From NCBI RefSeq assembly GCF_016086655.4, contig NC_052132.2:12588805-12652804 (forward strand): a stretch of 64,000 bases of DNA. The letters run 5' to 3'. Of the stretch, positions 1-11,214 are shown piece by piece. The stretch is from Lepeophtheirus salmonis (taxonomy: Eukaryota; Arthropoda; Copepoda; Siphonostomatoida; Caligidae). The notes under the pieces are model-generated. The model did not search any database, was not told the DNA's origin, and saw only the letters and a list, made by a program, of their open reading frames with translations. How positions within the stretch are numbered: the first letter of the stretch is position 1; each line of letters begins with the position of its first letter. Made by a program: the position numbers and the translations under genes.

Positions 1-645
1 TACTTTTTTGATGTGACTATTCTCTAAACTTCAACAAATATTTTTCTCATCTTAACTGAATGTTTCAAGAAAATAATCACTTAAACTTTGCGAAATTCTT
101 TTACGAGTGTATTTTTTTTTCACATTTTTCGTAATGCCCGGTTGTGTGTTGAATACAATAATATGTTTAACCTGCAAATATTTTAGATCAATATTGTTTT
201 TTAACTTGACACTAACTGTAGCATAAAAAATACAACACTCTATGAAATTAATAACTTAAACCAATAAAAAAAATATAATTGAGTGCAAATACAAATTTAA
301 TTAATCAAAAGAGGTCGTCCACCATATTTTTTATTTAATTACATACATTACAAGTATGTAAAGAAAAAAAATAATTGGTTAGTCTAGACTAACGTATATA
401 GTGGGTTTAATGGAAATGTTAACAACGTAAATTTTCCTGATAAATACACAACAAATTCCATCAAATGTTTTTAATATATTTCGTTTTAGTATAAATTTGT
501 TTAAATTCAATTAATCTTCTGGCGTCCAAAGTCTGGTTGTCGTCATTTTGTCTAAAGTAAAGAAGGAAAGTAGCTGGAGCTTCTTTTAGCTGAAAGATTG
601 TTATTATTCATCTTGTAGTTTTGTATATAATATATCAACTATTTA
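1..645. other. AT-rich stretch without recognised gene
   Basis: I see only AT-rich sequence with short homopolymer runs. No open frame here resembles a known family. Confidence 0.5.
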
Positions 646-1070
646 TTGGTCGTATTATATAAGAAATATCTTAACCAAAAGGTTTTGTCATTATTGCGTA
701 AAGGAATTAAAAAGTTTGGGTGCTTCTATTATTGGAAGTCTAACTTTAATGAAAAAATATGTCCGTTGCAAGACTCTTTTAATGTGTTTTTTATTTCTTT
801 TGAGCTCTTTTTTGGAACTTTTGCCCCCCCCCCCTCCTAGAGCCTTGATACCACCCCTTCGACTACAACGTGTACGTGCATGTCGAGAGGAAGGACAGCA
901 GTGTCCGTCATCCAAACACCGAGGCCATCAAATCCACTGTCATCTAGCACTGAGACGCCATACATCTATTTATAGCATTAATTTAGTTGAAATTCTATTT
1001 TTAAATAATAAATTATGTCTTGTTCAATTTTAAAGTTCAATGTGTTCAGATTTTAATGGACGACTCGTTA
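646..1070 (+). mobile_element. Mariner-like family A, 3' part of a non-autonomous copy
   Basis: Near 850-945 one frame reads HPFDYNVYVHVERKDSSVRH followed by PNTEAIKSTV, the C-terminal end of a Tc1/mariner-type DDE domain; the D in PFDY is the third catalytic position. Upstream (about 760-835) lies the same deletion junction seen in the copies at 9.2, 28.8 and 62.4 kb, so the middle of the catalytic domain is absent. The right end (about 1047-1068) carries the family A terminal repeat, TTCAGATTTTAATGGACGAC. The left end is degenerate and only suggested by a weak match near 646. A run of 13 C at 825-837 breaks the frame. No function remains. Confidence 0.7.
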
Positions 1071-1375
1071 TAATGTACTCCGTCATTTGTATTCATAACT
1101 TAGTCAACAGATTCATATTTGAAGATGATACTGTCTTATGTGTTAGAAGCCTCTATCAGTATGGGCAACTTTGGTGGAGAAAATATTTTTATCCATTGGT
1201 TGTAACTCTGTGCAAATGCTGTCTCTTGAAGTTCTTCTCAAGAAAACATTTATTTCAAGCATCCAATTTTATCATCCCATCCTGGCATCTATTTTTTCAT
1301 TTTTAATTTGAAACACTAAGCTACAACCCACGCTCGCTGCTACATTGTTATATTTTAGATCAGATATGTACTCAT
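1071..1375. other. Spacer between family A and hAT-type MITE
   Basis: An 88-codon open frame starts at 1040 but resembles nothing known and has biased, AT-driven composition. I see nothing else here. Confidence 0.4.
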
Positions 1376-2099
1376 TAGGGCTGGGACGGTACGATAAACC
1401 CACAGTTTGGTACGCGGTTCGGTTAGGTATAATATACCAATGTTGTTGTTTTTTGTTTTTTAAATCGAATTAATGCAGTCTTTCGATATTTTATTTATTA
1501 GTTAGTTATTTTCTGTAAAAATGAATTATTTCTAAATATACTTAACCTCTCTAAAACACAGGATGACATTAAATATTCATAAATAATTTATAATACGATT
1601 ATCCTTGAATTTATAATTATTTTTTTTTCCAAAAATATAAGCTTTTCGACATTTTCCAGAAATTAGTAAGACCTATTAGTGGTCACAATATTGCCATTGT
1701 CAATAAAATGATTTCGATTGACACAGATGTACTTTTAGTTCCAAGGTATCGTGAAGTTAACTTGGAAACATTAGGAAATTTATTTACATTATCCTTCCAC
1801 CATACTACTGAGTTTTCGTCAACTGGGATATATTATATCATTTTGTGAGTCATTATCTAGTTTTTGTATGAACATATGCAAAAATTATTTTCTAATATAA
1901 AAGGATGCTGAATGATTAATATCTTATCTCACTATCAAAGTTTATTAATAAAAAGAAAATAATAACCAAGATTTTATAATATCAAAATATTTAAAATGTG
2001 ATTATATTTTTTTCGTACCGTACTGACAGTAAAAATATACCAAACTTTAAAGATCACACCGGCCCTAACTGCGGTAAACTCCATACTGTACCAGCCCTA
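1376..2099. mobile_element. hAT-type MITE (724 bp) with 8-bp target duplication
   Basis: The ends are inverted copies: TAGGGCTGGGACGGTACG at the left and the reverse complement of TAGGGCTGGTACAGTATG at the right. The flanking octamers are GTACTCAT (1368-1375) and GTAGGCAT (2100-2107), six of eight identical and both fitting the nTnnnnAn pattern known for hAT insertion. No transposase-like frame lies inside, so this is a non-autonomous element that needed hAT transposase in trans. A second partial end-like motif (CCGGCCCTAACTGCGGTA, about 2059) sits just inside the right end. The divergence between the octamers suggests an old insertion. Confidence 0.7.
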
Positions 2100-2170
2100 G
2101 TAGGCATATATTCTTATAAAAGTCTGGTGTAATTTGGACAAGTTAAAAAAAAAAAGTAACCGAAAATTAA

Positions 2171-2420
2171 CATGGTAACCCTGACAATTTATAGTATTTT
2201 TGGAGGAGAGCAGTTAGCTGTCATGACGTTTAATTAGATCAGCTACAAACAGCTGTGACGAGTAAAGAGGGGAAGAAGGAAATGTAGCAAGACATTAGCA
2301 AGAATCCTCAATTCTACTCTGATTCCAACGAGGACTTAACAATATAACTCTTCAACAAATTTCTAAGGTTACTCACCGTCATTTATGAACTCACACCAAA
2401 TCCCCAAGAAAAACCTATCC
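2171..2420 (+). repeat. Dispersed repeat R1, copy a
   Basis: This copy starts with ATGGTAACCCTGACAATTT and contains AGCTGTCATGACGTTTAATT and CAGCTACAAACAGCTGTGAC. Related segments occur at 3.3, 3.7, 19.5, 29.7, 59.4 and 59.8 kb on both strands. It has no clear coding capacity. It is probably part of a transposable element I cannot name. Confidence 0.65.
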
Positions 2421-3276
2421 AGCTAAAGAATATAGACGATTTTCATCACTGGGCATGCAGTTCTAAGATATTAAGTTCACACTTGCAATGAGGCGTAGAA
2501 AAACTACAAACTTTCTGTAATTATTAAGGATATTTGAAACTATTTATATACAGAAACTTTAACTGAATCATCCCTCTAGGAACTCCCCCCCTACCCAAAC
2601 CCGGGATTAAAAAAAAAATTAAATACTCTAGTTTTTATGTCAGAATTATCTATTAAAAGTTCCTCCAATCAAACCAACTTCTACAATTTCGTAGGAAGTT
2701 CAAAATTAATATTGAGAACCCTCATAACTAATTAAGAACGTATTCAAAGTTATACCAATTTATTTTTCAGGAATATTTTTACCATTGCAAGGTATTAGCT
2801 TTCTGGTACTTCAACTCCGTCTTTAGTATAATAAAAGAAGGGATCCGTGTAAATAAATAACGAAGAATAGTAATTAGAAAAGGAAAAACGGTTAATGCGC
2901 GTGCTCTTTATTCTTTTTTGTTCATTATTTAATAGTAATGGGTGTGTGAATATCTCCCTCTAACAGAAGAATTATCGCCTATCTTTGGTCTAAATTGATT
3001 TCAAAATGTATAATAAGATAAATATATATGAATTTCAATATAATTTTCATATTTTATCTGTACTATTGCTATTTTAAATCTAGAAGGTTCTCTTCATTAT
3101 AGCAGTAATTTATTATAACAATGTAAGGTATCTATATTTTGTTTAAATTTTTTCAGACAATAAGATGCCGCTATTCAGGTTCATCTAAACAAATCACTAT
3201 TTATTAAAAAAAAAGAACTGTGAACTTGTAAAAAATACAAACTGCCGCTATGCTAAAAACTAAAACTAAAAATCAA
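2421..3276. other. AT-rich stretch without recognised gene
   Basis: The R1 similarity may continue a short way into this segment. No TE protein or terminal repeat was recognised. Confidence 0.4.
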
Positions 3277-3510
3277 CATGGTAATCCTAAACAATGCTTT
3301 GATAGAGAGCAGCTTAGCTGTCATGACGTTTGATTAGCTTAGTTGCATGCAGCTATGAGATGTAGCAAATTTATACAAAAGAACATACTTCGGATCTAGC
3401 AAGAACATACTTATGAATTAATTATACACTGAGTCCAACGGGAATATACAATTATAAGCCACAAAACCATTCCTCAATGTTGCTTTCAGTCGTTTATGTG
3501 CTCAAAAACT
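3277..3510 (+). repeat. Dispersed repeat R1, copy b (left half of an inverted pair)
   Basis: It begins ATGGTAATCCTAAACAATG and includes AGCTTAGCTGTCATGACGTT, matching copy a in order. Copy c lies 200 bp downstream in the opposite orientation, so the two could fold back on each other. Confidence 0.6.
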
Positions 3511-3714
3511 CGTCATTAACTTTATATTAAGATGTTCTCTCCTCAATAATAATGATAGAGTAATGATAACAAGTCATGTAAATGCATGGGGTTTTTTAGC
3601 GGCCCGTGTCTTTAGAATTGGTATTCTAAAGAAGGAATTCTATTTTCCTTAGTATTTGTCATTAAAATTAACTCTTTAGTTGTGAACTTCTTTTTTTCTA
3701 CATTTTTGAACATA

Positions 3715-3925
3715 CATTGGGCATTCCTGTGTACTCATAAAATAACTTGAGGATTTGTTGCGGAATTATACCATTGTAAGTATTTTTTGGACTCTAAAAA
3801 GAATTTCGGACCGACATCTGAGTAATTCTTGGCAACTTTCTTGTTTATTTTCTTCTCCCCCTTGTCACAGCTGATTGTAGCTGATCTCCCCCAAAATTCT
3901 TCAAATTCTTAGGGTTACCATCTGG
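3715..3925 (-). repeat. Dispersed repeat R1, copy c (right half of an inverted pair)
   Basis: Read on the minus strand it runs GGTAACCCTAAGAATTTG, then GATCAGCTACAATCAGCTGT, then a segment with AACAAATCCTCAAG, in the same order as copies a and b. The AGCTGTCATGACGTTT block is missing, so this copy has an internal deletion relative to copy a. Confidence 0.6.
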
Positions 3926-4740
3926 ATTTTTGGATTTTTTTAAAATATCCCCATCATAACAACGAATGGCGAACCAAAAAAAAAACACACACGCTAAAAA
4001 AGGATTAGGATTTACAACCTTACTCAAGTCTATTAGAAAATGAGAAATCGAAACCAATTAATCTTACATAAGAAACCTCTCAAATAGGAACCAAGGCTTT
4101 TTGATTAATTAATATTAAACGGAATGCAAATTAGTAACAAATTAAACGACGACAGCGATTGTATTTAATTAATTATTCAACACTATTTATTATATATTGT
4201 TTTTGTTTTTTTACATTATTATTGTCTCTACATATATGCATACAGGTATTATTATGCATGCAAATAACGAGTAGAATAAATCATGCAGAAGCACTACTCA
4301 TCTTCTCAATAGATATAAATCATTTAACATTATTATATTATGCAAAAAAGCATAAGAAGACAAAAATATGAATTATGAATAAAACAGACATTGTTTTGTA
4401 TGTAAACAATGAGAAAGAATAAGCCTATTCAAGTAAAATGATGCATGTGTCGAAAATGGAGGGTTTTGTATTGATAGAATAAAGGTACACCTGCACAGTG
4501 ACAGAACCAAAACGTGAAAATAATTTTATAGGCTTCTAGTAAGTGAAATAAAAATATTATGAAAAAAAATTAACGATTTTTTAAAAAACTATTTAATTGC
4601 GCAAACAATATGGGAGACGGGGCAAAAATAAGAAGAGCCGTTGACACTGATTCACGCCGGAGTGGTCCATGGTTAAGATACACACATTTTCCCTTGCTCC
4701 TTGAGCCTCATTTTACAGTATTAAAAAGTTGATGGACTAG
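3926..4740. other. AT-rich stretch without recognised gene
   Basis: It includes a 70-codon plus-strand frame (4159-4371) that is hydrophobic and AT-driven and resembles no known protein. Confidence 0.4.
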
Positions 4741-4881
4741 AACCAGGTCTTTGATAGGAATCCTAGAAGTGGTGATTACAAGAAAAAGAGGATAGCAGAG
4801 TTTTTGGCTCATGAATTGACAGATTTTTCAGAGCTGAGGCAGATCTGGGAATGGATGAATGATGACGTTCAACAAATTTAA
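4741..4881 (+). pseudogene. Unassigned coding-like segment (46 codons)
   Basis: This frame runs between a TAG at 4738 and a TAA at 4879. It has a balanced, charged composition unlike the surrounding DNA, including NPRSGDYKKKRIAEFLAHEL and LRQIWEWMNDDVQQI. There is no in-frame start codon before the segment, so it looks like an exon or the remnant of a larger coding sequence. I do not recognise the family. It could be a transposon-encoded domain, a host exon or chance. Confidence 0.3.
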
Positions 4882-5456
4882 AATAGGAATTTAACTAAAG
4901 ACATGAAATCGTATGATTTCCAAAATAACTCTAAAATACAGAATCGCATTTGATTTAATTTCTCGGTTTTTTTAGTATATGTTTTGGATAATACACTGCC
5001 TTTTCATTTATTCAAACTTTGCTGTCCTTATCGCTCTTTTAGTATAATTTTTATTAAGCATTTTGTAAACTGGTTTAAAGAAATCCTCCAAAAATAAATG
5101 TATTTAATTCCATGAAAAATTATGATAATTACCTCATATAAAACTATATCATTTGTTTTTTTATATTCATTTAGCACAATGTAAATATCAATTAAAATGT
5201 TAAATTTCTGCGTTTAAAATAAGATGTGAAGAAAAAATCAATATTTGCTTGAAAATAATCTTAAAAAATATGAATTTGGTGGTTCAAAAAATATAGTTTG
5301 TTATTTTTATAGTAAAAGTATTAAATTTAATTTTTTTAGTATTTATTTTCATGAAATATTCAAAATCTTATTTATGCGGTTTGGAGGAATCTGATGAGGT
5401 TGCGTGTATTATATAAATAATAGTTACTATATTATAATTTTGTAGCTACTGATGTA
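4882..5456. other. AT-rich stretch without recognised gene
   Basis: I see nothing here beyond A/T runs. It ends at the TA flanking the Tc1 element. Confidence 0.5.
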
Positions 5457-6588
5457 CAATTGAGCCCAAAAATATTCGTATGCCGACAAAAATGCTAAGA
5501 AAACTTAAGTAAATGTTCATGTTGTACAAACCCATTTAGCATATCCTTAGTCAATCAAAAACTACTTTTAACTCAAAAAATATCATAATTGATTCATTTT
5601 TTGGAGTAAATTAACAAAATCATTTTTGCCCTTTCATAAGCATTTATACCCAAAGAAAAAAATGGTTTTATAAGTTGTAACGAGGCCTTTGTCTTTCTTC
5701 AAATATTGAATATACTTGGGATAAGTCCTTACTAAATTAAGGCAAACACTGGGATCGATTTTGGACCACTTTTCTTGACAGAATCTTGAAAGGTCAACAA
5801 GATTTGTAGGATGCTTTTTCCATACTGATTTTTTCAATGTAGTCCATAGATTCTGAATAGGATTAAGGTCTGGATTTTGGACAAGCCATTCTATGACTCT
5901 GACCTTATGCTTATTGAGCTATTCTTGAAGTTTTTTTTACATGTGTGTATTGGGTCATTGTCTTACTGAAACCATCAATGTCTTCTAAGCTTAAGCATTT
6001 TTGCTGATTGATACAGATGCATTTCAAGAATCTAGATGTAGTATTCCTTTTTCATAGTCCCATCAATTTCATGAAGTTCTCCAGTTCCATTGGCTCCAAA
6101 CAAGATCAAATCATGGTGCTTTCACCGAGGTGTTTCACTGTTAGAATAGTCTTTTTGCGGTTGAATGCTTGCCCCTTCTATCTCCAAATGTGCCAATGCT
6201 GGTTGTGGAAAAACAACTCCACCTTTGTCTCATCTGACCACAGCACAGTGCCCCAAAAGTTGAGTTCACCATCTTGGTCATTGCCATACTCTAACCTGGC
6301 CTTTATGTTCCTACTCTTGAGGAGTGCAGTCTTTCTTGGCCCACCTCCGGAACCTATTCTTGTGCAAAAACCTTTGCATAGTTGATCGTCCAACCAAAGT
6401 TATTGTTGCATTCAAACACTTCTGGATGAATTTAAGAGATGTTGTTGGACTCTTGGCAACCTTTTTAGTCAATAAATAGTAACTATTATAAAAAATATTA
6501 CGAAAAAAAAAAATGAAAACAATTGTGAAAGATTTCCGATGTAGATATGGCAAATATTGAAAGGGTGCAAATAATTTTGGTTCAACTG
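5457..6588 (-). mobile_element. Tc1-like DNA transposon, decayed transposase
   Basis: The ends are imperfect inverted repeats (CAATTGAGCCCAAAAATATT versus CAGTTGAACCAAAATTATTT) and both are flanked by TA. Minus-strand fragments cover most of a Tc1 transposase: part of the DNA-binding region (AKSPTTSLKFIQKC, VGRSTMQRFLHKNRF), the first catalytic D in VLWSDETKVELFF, the second in DNDPIHTCKK, and the C-terminus (NLVDLSRFCQEKWSKI, CLNLVRTYPKYIQYL). Family knowledge places the third catalytic residue, E, in NPIENLW; here codon 5853-5855 gives NPIQNLW. At least two frameshifts separate the segments and the N-terminal helix-turn-helix is largely missing. The termini are intact enough that the element might once have been cross-mobilised. 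Confidence 0.85.
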
Positions 6589-6929
6589 TATGTATGTCTC
6601 AATCCCCACATTGATAAAAAAAATAATCCAAAAAATGAAATAAAAAACAAAGGAACACCTTTTCAGCAGGAAAAGTTAATTAAATTCACTAACAACGATT
6701 CAAAATAAGCTGCCAAGGTTACATTGAATATAGATATTAAAAATATTCCGGGAGAAAAAATTGAAAAGTTTATCTGTTTATTAACTATTCAATTAATATG
6801 TTGGTAAATACAATTTTGACTATGAAACATCAATAAACTTGTTTTAATCTCCTTACCTCAAAATATCCAACCTGGGAATATTATTTTAATCTATATTAAA
6901 CGTAGCCTCACCAACTTATTTTTGTAAAA
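6589..6929. other. AT-rich spacer
   Basis: Nothing recognised between the Tc1 element and repeat R2. Confidence 0.4.
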
Positions 6930-7380
6930 TCCGAATTGACCTTTTTTAAAATTGAAATATTAGGTCCATCCTATAATTTCAGCTAGGATATAAAGCATTT
7001 GAAGAAAAAAATTATACATATTAGCTTCTCATTAAGATTCTTCATTCGACTCAATTTTTTGGTGATTATATACATTTTATATTAATTGTGATCAAGATAA
7101 AGTAATAAATAAATCATTTTTATCAATGCTGAAATGTTTGTATCAATTTGTTATTTACTTAGATTTTTATATATATAGTTCTTTCATGTCGATAGATAAC
7201 ACTTAATCATAATTATACCCCAAAAACTTGATTTTTTTTACATAATAAACTTGAAAGACCCAGCCTGTGGAGTTTGAAAAATTAAATTGTCACTTTCGTG
7301 TTCTACGGATTAAATAATAATAATAAATACGGATATTACCCTGTGGGCGCTCCAAGACCTTCATTTTGTTGCATAGTGTA
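6930..7380 (+). repeat. Dispersed repeat R2, longer copy
   Basis: The segment aligns by eye to 17946-18226 in the same orientation (shared GAAATATTAGG, TGATCAAGATAAAGTAAT-like and CATAGTGT blocks). This copy has about 170 extra bases (roughly 7182-7352) between ATATAGTTC and CAAGACCTTC, which are contiguous in the other copy. No coding signal. Confidence 0.55.
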
Positions 7381-8199
7381 ATTTATATACATAGTTATAA
7401 CTCTATATTAGTGTAGAGTACCTGAATAAACCCTAGAACAAAACAAGCATATATGAATGCATTTAGTATGATGCATTAAAAGTAATGAGTGCATTTACTC
7501 TTGACGCTCGTATGTGACTTATTCGTCATAAAATAAAATAAATGCATATATCAAAAATAAATAAGGAAGTAGAGCTTGGAAATAGAACGTGGCTGGTAGG
7601 AAAAAAGGCTGTACACGTTTTAAGTTAGTGTTGCATCAGAAAAGTACTCTATTTTTCAGTCAAAACAAAAACTTTGGTGTTGTATTTCAGTTCTCCTTGA
7701 TATCCGTTTCATTTTATAGATGAACAAAATTCTTGGTACCCTAAGTAGTTGAAAAAATCATGTACGTTTATGGAAGTAACTATTTATGTCAATGAAACAC
7801 ATTTTTAGTGGAGATTAAGACAGTTTACTACAGTTTTCATCAGTGATACTTTTTAGTCATATCTGCGGTGCCAACTGACAATTTTTACTTTTATAGATGT
7901 AAATTTTTCCAGACTGGCGAAAAAAAAAAAAATACAAATATTAACTGAACACACCCTAATATTAATGTTTACATAATTTCATTAAAAGATTTTCATTTCA
8001 GATTTAATTCAAGACGTTTCATATGTACTTTGTTTTTGAATACAAAACACCTTGTAGCGACTCTTTTTCCTTTTTGCAAAATTGCAAAATGCTTACTGTC
8101 TCTTCATTTAAAAAGCCATCATATTTAATCAACTATGTATGTTAGTAGAATTAAAAATTAAGATGAAATTTTTTCAAGAATTCACAGCTATTAAATAAA
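7381..8199. other. AT-rich stretch, possible element edge
   Basis: Near 7941 the text TTAACTGAACACACCCTAAT resembles a Tc1/mariner terminal repeat and a weaker version occurs near 21450. I could not pair it with an opposite end. Confidence 0.3.
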
Positions 8200-8280
8200 A
8201 ATTCCAAAAATATTACCCGATAAAATCACCACGAGTTGCAATAACCTCCTTCAGGCAAGGCCGTACAAAAAAAAATTTAA
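8200..8280 (-). mobile_element. Tc1/mariner transposase C-terminal stub
   Basis: The minus strand reads VRPCLKEVIATRGDFIG followed by a stop, like the conserved mariner-type C-terminus (R-x-R-L-x-x-V-I-A-x-x-G-G-x-I). Only about 25 residues survive. The upstream catalytic domain is not detectable. Confidence 0.45.
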
Positions 8281-8900
8281 GCTGCTTTTTGAATATTTGG
8301 GGATTTAATCAAAGATTGCGTCACTTATTTTGTGACTTTTCAAAGTGTACATTTAATATTTATAAGATAATTTCCATGTAAAAACACAGATCTTTGATTT
8401 TTTACTTCTCACTTCTGTAGTGTTTCTGCTTGATGTAGCAGGTTGGTAACGGAGCTCTGATTTTTTAGTGTGTGTGTGTGCTAATATATATTTACTTGTG
8501 TAGGAAGACCAAAATCAAACCTATCCAGATAGAACTCAAGGGAGTGAAGTCGACTATGATTTCTTTATCACGCAACTATTTCTTAATTATTTATTTATTT
8601 TTGGTGGGGAGAGGAGGCAGAAGAATTACACATTGGATCTCTATCTCATCAAGATATGTTATCTACTTTCTTGGTATATGATTAATCATTTAAATACGTG
8701 TAATTGAAAATTCAATGGATTAAGGTGTAGAAAACGGAAAAAGGTGTGAATCATATTTTAGAATTTTGACCAAATAAGACACCACTGTGAAAATTTGAAG
8801 AAGATCCTTTAATTTCAGGTCTTTTTTTCTTCCTCTTTTTGGAAAAATGATTGAAAGATTCAAAAACATTTTATTAATTGTATTACAAACAATTTATGTA
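8281..8900. other. AT-rich spacer with short TG run
   Basis: A short GTGTGTGTGTG run lies near 8470. The 69-codon frame at 8472 resembles nothing known. Confidence 0.4.
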
Positions 8901-9476
8901 CAGGGTGGCGCATTCAAATCTAAACATTTCCTTATTCAATAATTAATAAAAGTGGAATGATTGAAGTTGAATCATATTTCGATATATGTATTAAAGCATA
9001 AAAAATTAGTTACTAGGATGAATACCTCGGTCCAAAAAGTCCAAACTGGACCCGAAGGAGTTAAAGAAAACCGCCCAGATCTGATCCATGCAAGAGATTT
9101 CGAGATTTTACTCCAGACTCTCCATAGAGCTTTCATTAAAGTTGGTAGAAAGAGCCTTGTGAGGGTGGAGACGCACTTTTGATACTAATATTGAAGGAAC
9201 CCCATCTTTTCTGTTGCTAGACACTTTCAAATGAGTCTTATGAGTTATTTTGATTTCTTAGTTGGCACTTCCCCCCCCCACTACAGCCCTGATACCTACA
9301 CTTCTTTTGCCGCCTGGAAGCCATCATTGCCACTAAGGGCGGCTACATAAATTATTAAAAGAGCTGAGACACATATGTATTTATGATATTAATTCAGTTG
9401 AAACTCTATTCCTTATTAATAAATGTTATCTTGTAGTTGAAAATTAAAAGTATTCAGATTTTAATGGACCACTCAG
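8901..9476 (+). mobile_element. Mariner-like family A, 576-bp deletion derivative with both ends
   Basis: The left end CAGGGTGGCGCATTCAAATC and right end ATTTTAATGGACCACTCAG are inverted repeats, each flanked by TA (8899-8900, 9477-9478). Inside, a frame at 9019 reads MNTSVQKVQTGPEGVKENRP and then KVGRKSLVRVETHF, the second DNA-binding helix region of a mariner-type transposase. After a short junction (about 9225-9285) the sequence jumps to FFCRLEAIIATKGGYINY and a stop, the extreme C-terminus. All three catalytic positions are deleted, so the copy is non-autonomous. The junction matches those at 0.8, 28.8 and 62.4 kb. Confidence 0.8.
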
Positions 9477-10284
9477 TAAATACAGAAATTTAATCTGTAT
9501 TCCATATTAAAGAATTTCTAGGATTTTTTTTTTGTGGCCCACAATAGAGTATTAGCCGAAAGACATAAGGAAATCCCTGTCTTAGACAATCTATCGAAGT
9601 ATCTGTAAAAAAAAAAATTACAAATAAGTGATTATGATCTATTAAAAGTAACCTACAAAGTTTATATCAAAGAAAATGACTAGGATGATTGTAAAATGCT
9701 AGCTGAAAGTATATATTTATGTCTAAACACATAAAAGCTGTCAAGAAAGCTATGATGTCATATTAATGACAACCTTAATATAAAATATTATTATATTATG
9801 CATTAGATTTATATCTGACATAAATTGAAGCAGAGTATACGAGGATTTTTTTTTTTTTTTTAATTATTTATGAAATGTATTTTATTGAAACTTATGCTCA
9901 TGACATTAAATACTCTATTTCTTATAAATGAGTTATTTTTCGAAGATGAAAGGAAAAAAGTGGGATTCAATTTACATCAAAAATACTTGACATAAATGTC
10001 ATCAATAATGTGACCAGATTAATATTAGACATGTTGTGTCCAACATTAATCGTTTCGTTCTAATTTTGGAAACGGCCCCTACTATCAGTCCTCTAGACCA
10101 CTTCTTAAGACCGTTGATCCTTCGAATTGTCAATGGTAGAACTGGGGGAATAAAGAAGAATTAAAGTTGAGTGACGTTGTCAAGGACCAAATTCTATAAG
10201 TTTTTAGCATTGATATTCAGGACTGAACTGTACAGGAATACAGTTTTCAGTCTTTAATAAGGACAGAAGATAATTATTTTAATT
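9477..10284. other. AT-rich stretch with poly-T run
   Basis: A run of about 17 T lies near 9846. A small imperfect inverted repeat (GACTGAACTGTA / TACAGTTTTCAGTC) lies near 10223-10255. No gene recognised. Confidence 0.4.
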
Positions 10285-10568
10285 TGATTATATTTACATA
10301 TATTAATAAAGTAAGCTATGCCTGTCTGTCTGTATAAAAAACAGTCACGGGGTGCACTGTATAGTTGTGCTATTTGACTTATATCAAAAACTGATTTTGA
10401 TATAAAAGTAACAATGCACTGATACTCATGAAATTTGGAAGTCTGGTAAACATAGAATCTAACGTATATACATTATATATAGTACTCCCTGATGTATATC
10501 ATGTACATTTTTATATCCAACAAATAACAATGTAGTCATATTAATAAATTGCTGGAGTGCGCATCTAG
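10285..10568 (+). mobile_element. Possible non-autonomous Helitron
   Basis: The 5' part contains ATTAATAAAGTAAGCTATG followed by CTGTCTGTCTGT and AACAGTCACGG, a layout I associate with 5' ends of invertebrate Helitrons. The 3' candidate end is GGAGTGCGCATCTAG followed by T, which fits the CTRR|T rule; the self-complementary TGCGCA just before it is a short hairpin candidate. No Rep/helicase coding is present in these roughly 284 bases. The 5' TC terminus is not clear, so the left boundary is approximate. Confidence 0.4.
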
Positions 10569-10699
10569 TATCGAATATGCAGTAGTCTTTTCTGTTTACA
10601 TTTGCAGTATATATTAATGAAAACACATACAAGCAGATACACCTTATTTAAATTCCCAATCAATGATGCTGCCTCTTACCTTCATGACCAGTTCCAGAC

Positions 10700-10990
10700 A
10701 GATGCATTCCTTTACACAGCAGTTCTTTACAAGAATCGACTCTAAGTTTGCTCAAGTAGTGATTATGGCAGCCTTCAGTTGGCCCTTTTTTGTGTATCGG
10801 ACTCCCGAAAGCTCCCCTTGAGATACCCTAAAATACAAAAGTCCCGAGGAAACAGTCCATGGGGAAGCCAACGGTCTGGCTATTCAAAAATGATGAGAAG
10901 AATTTTGCAACGGGTCCTATTCTTCCTAAAATATTTTGAAAGCACTCATGAAAATAGTTCAAGATATCCTCCTTTTTACAAGTCTTTTTC
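10700..10990 (-). mobile_element. Tc1/mariner-like family D fragment
   Basis: On the minus strand one frame reads LFPRDFCILGYLKGSFRESD and then a segment shared with 14330-14500 (LPSSLLE-like). The pattern D-F-x-x-L/W-G-Y-L-K resembles the region around the third catalytic residue of IS630/mariner-type transposases. Frames are broken, and the nearby VDGKRLVKRRIS may be part of the same relic. Identification rests on a short motif and the shared copy, so it is tentative. Confidence 0.4.
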
Positions 10991-11214
10991 CATCCACCAT
11001 TATTTACTTAACCCCTGTTGTTGGAGGACCAAATTTTCTTACCCGCTTTTTAAGGCGAAGACTGAAGTTAGATCCCCGTTCAATTTTCCTATTCTTTTTT
11101 TCATCAACTATATCCGCCACAAATGCCTGACAAAAGGATAACCTTGTGTCAGAATAAAATCCATGTTATCGTTGCTTTCGTTGTTTTATCAATAAAACTA
11201 GATTACTCAAAAAA

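Noticed and set aside
646..1033. Proline-rich 105-codon frame around the C run
   Set aside because: It is a shifted reading of the family A transposase relic; the correct frame gives the mariner C-terminal motif.
2830..3140. A short gene near 2.9 kb suggested by G+C-richer text
   Set aside because: No frame longer than a few dozen codons and no family resemblance.
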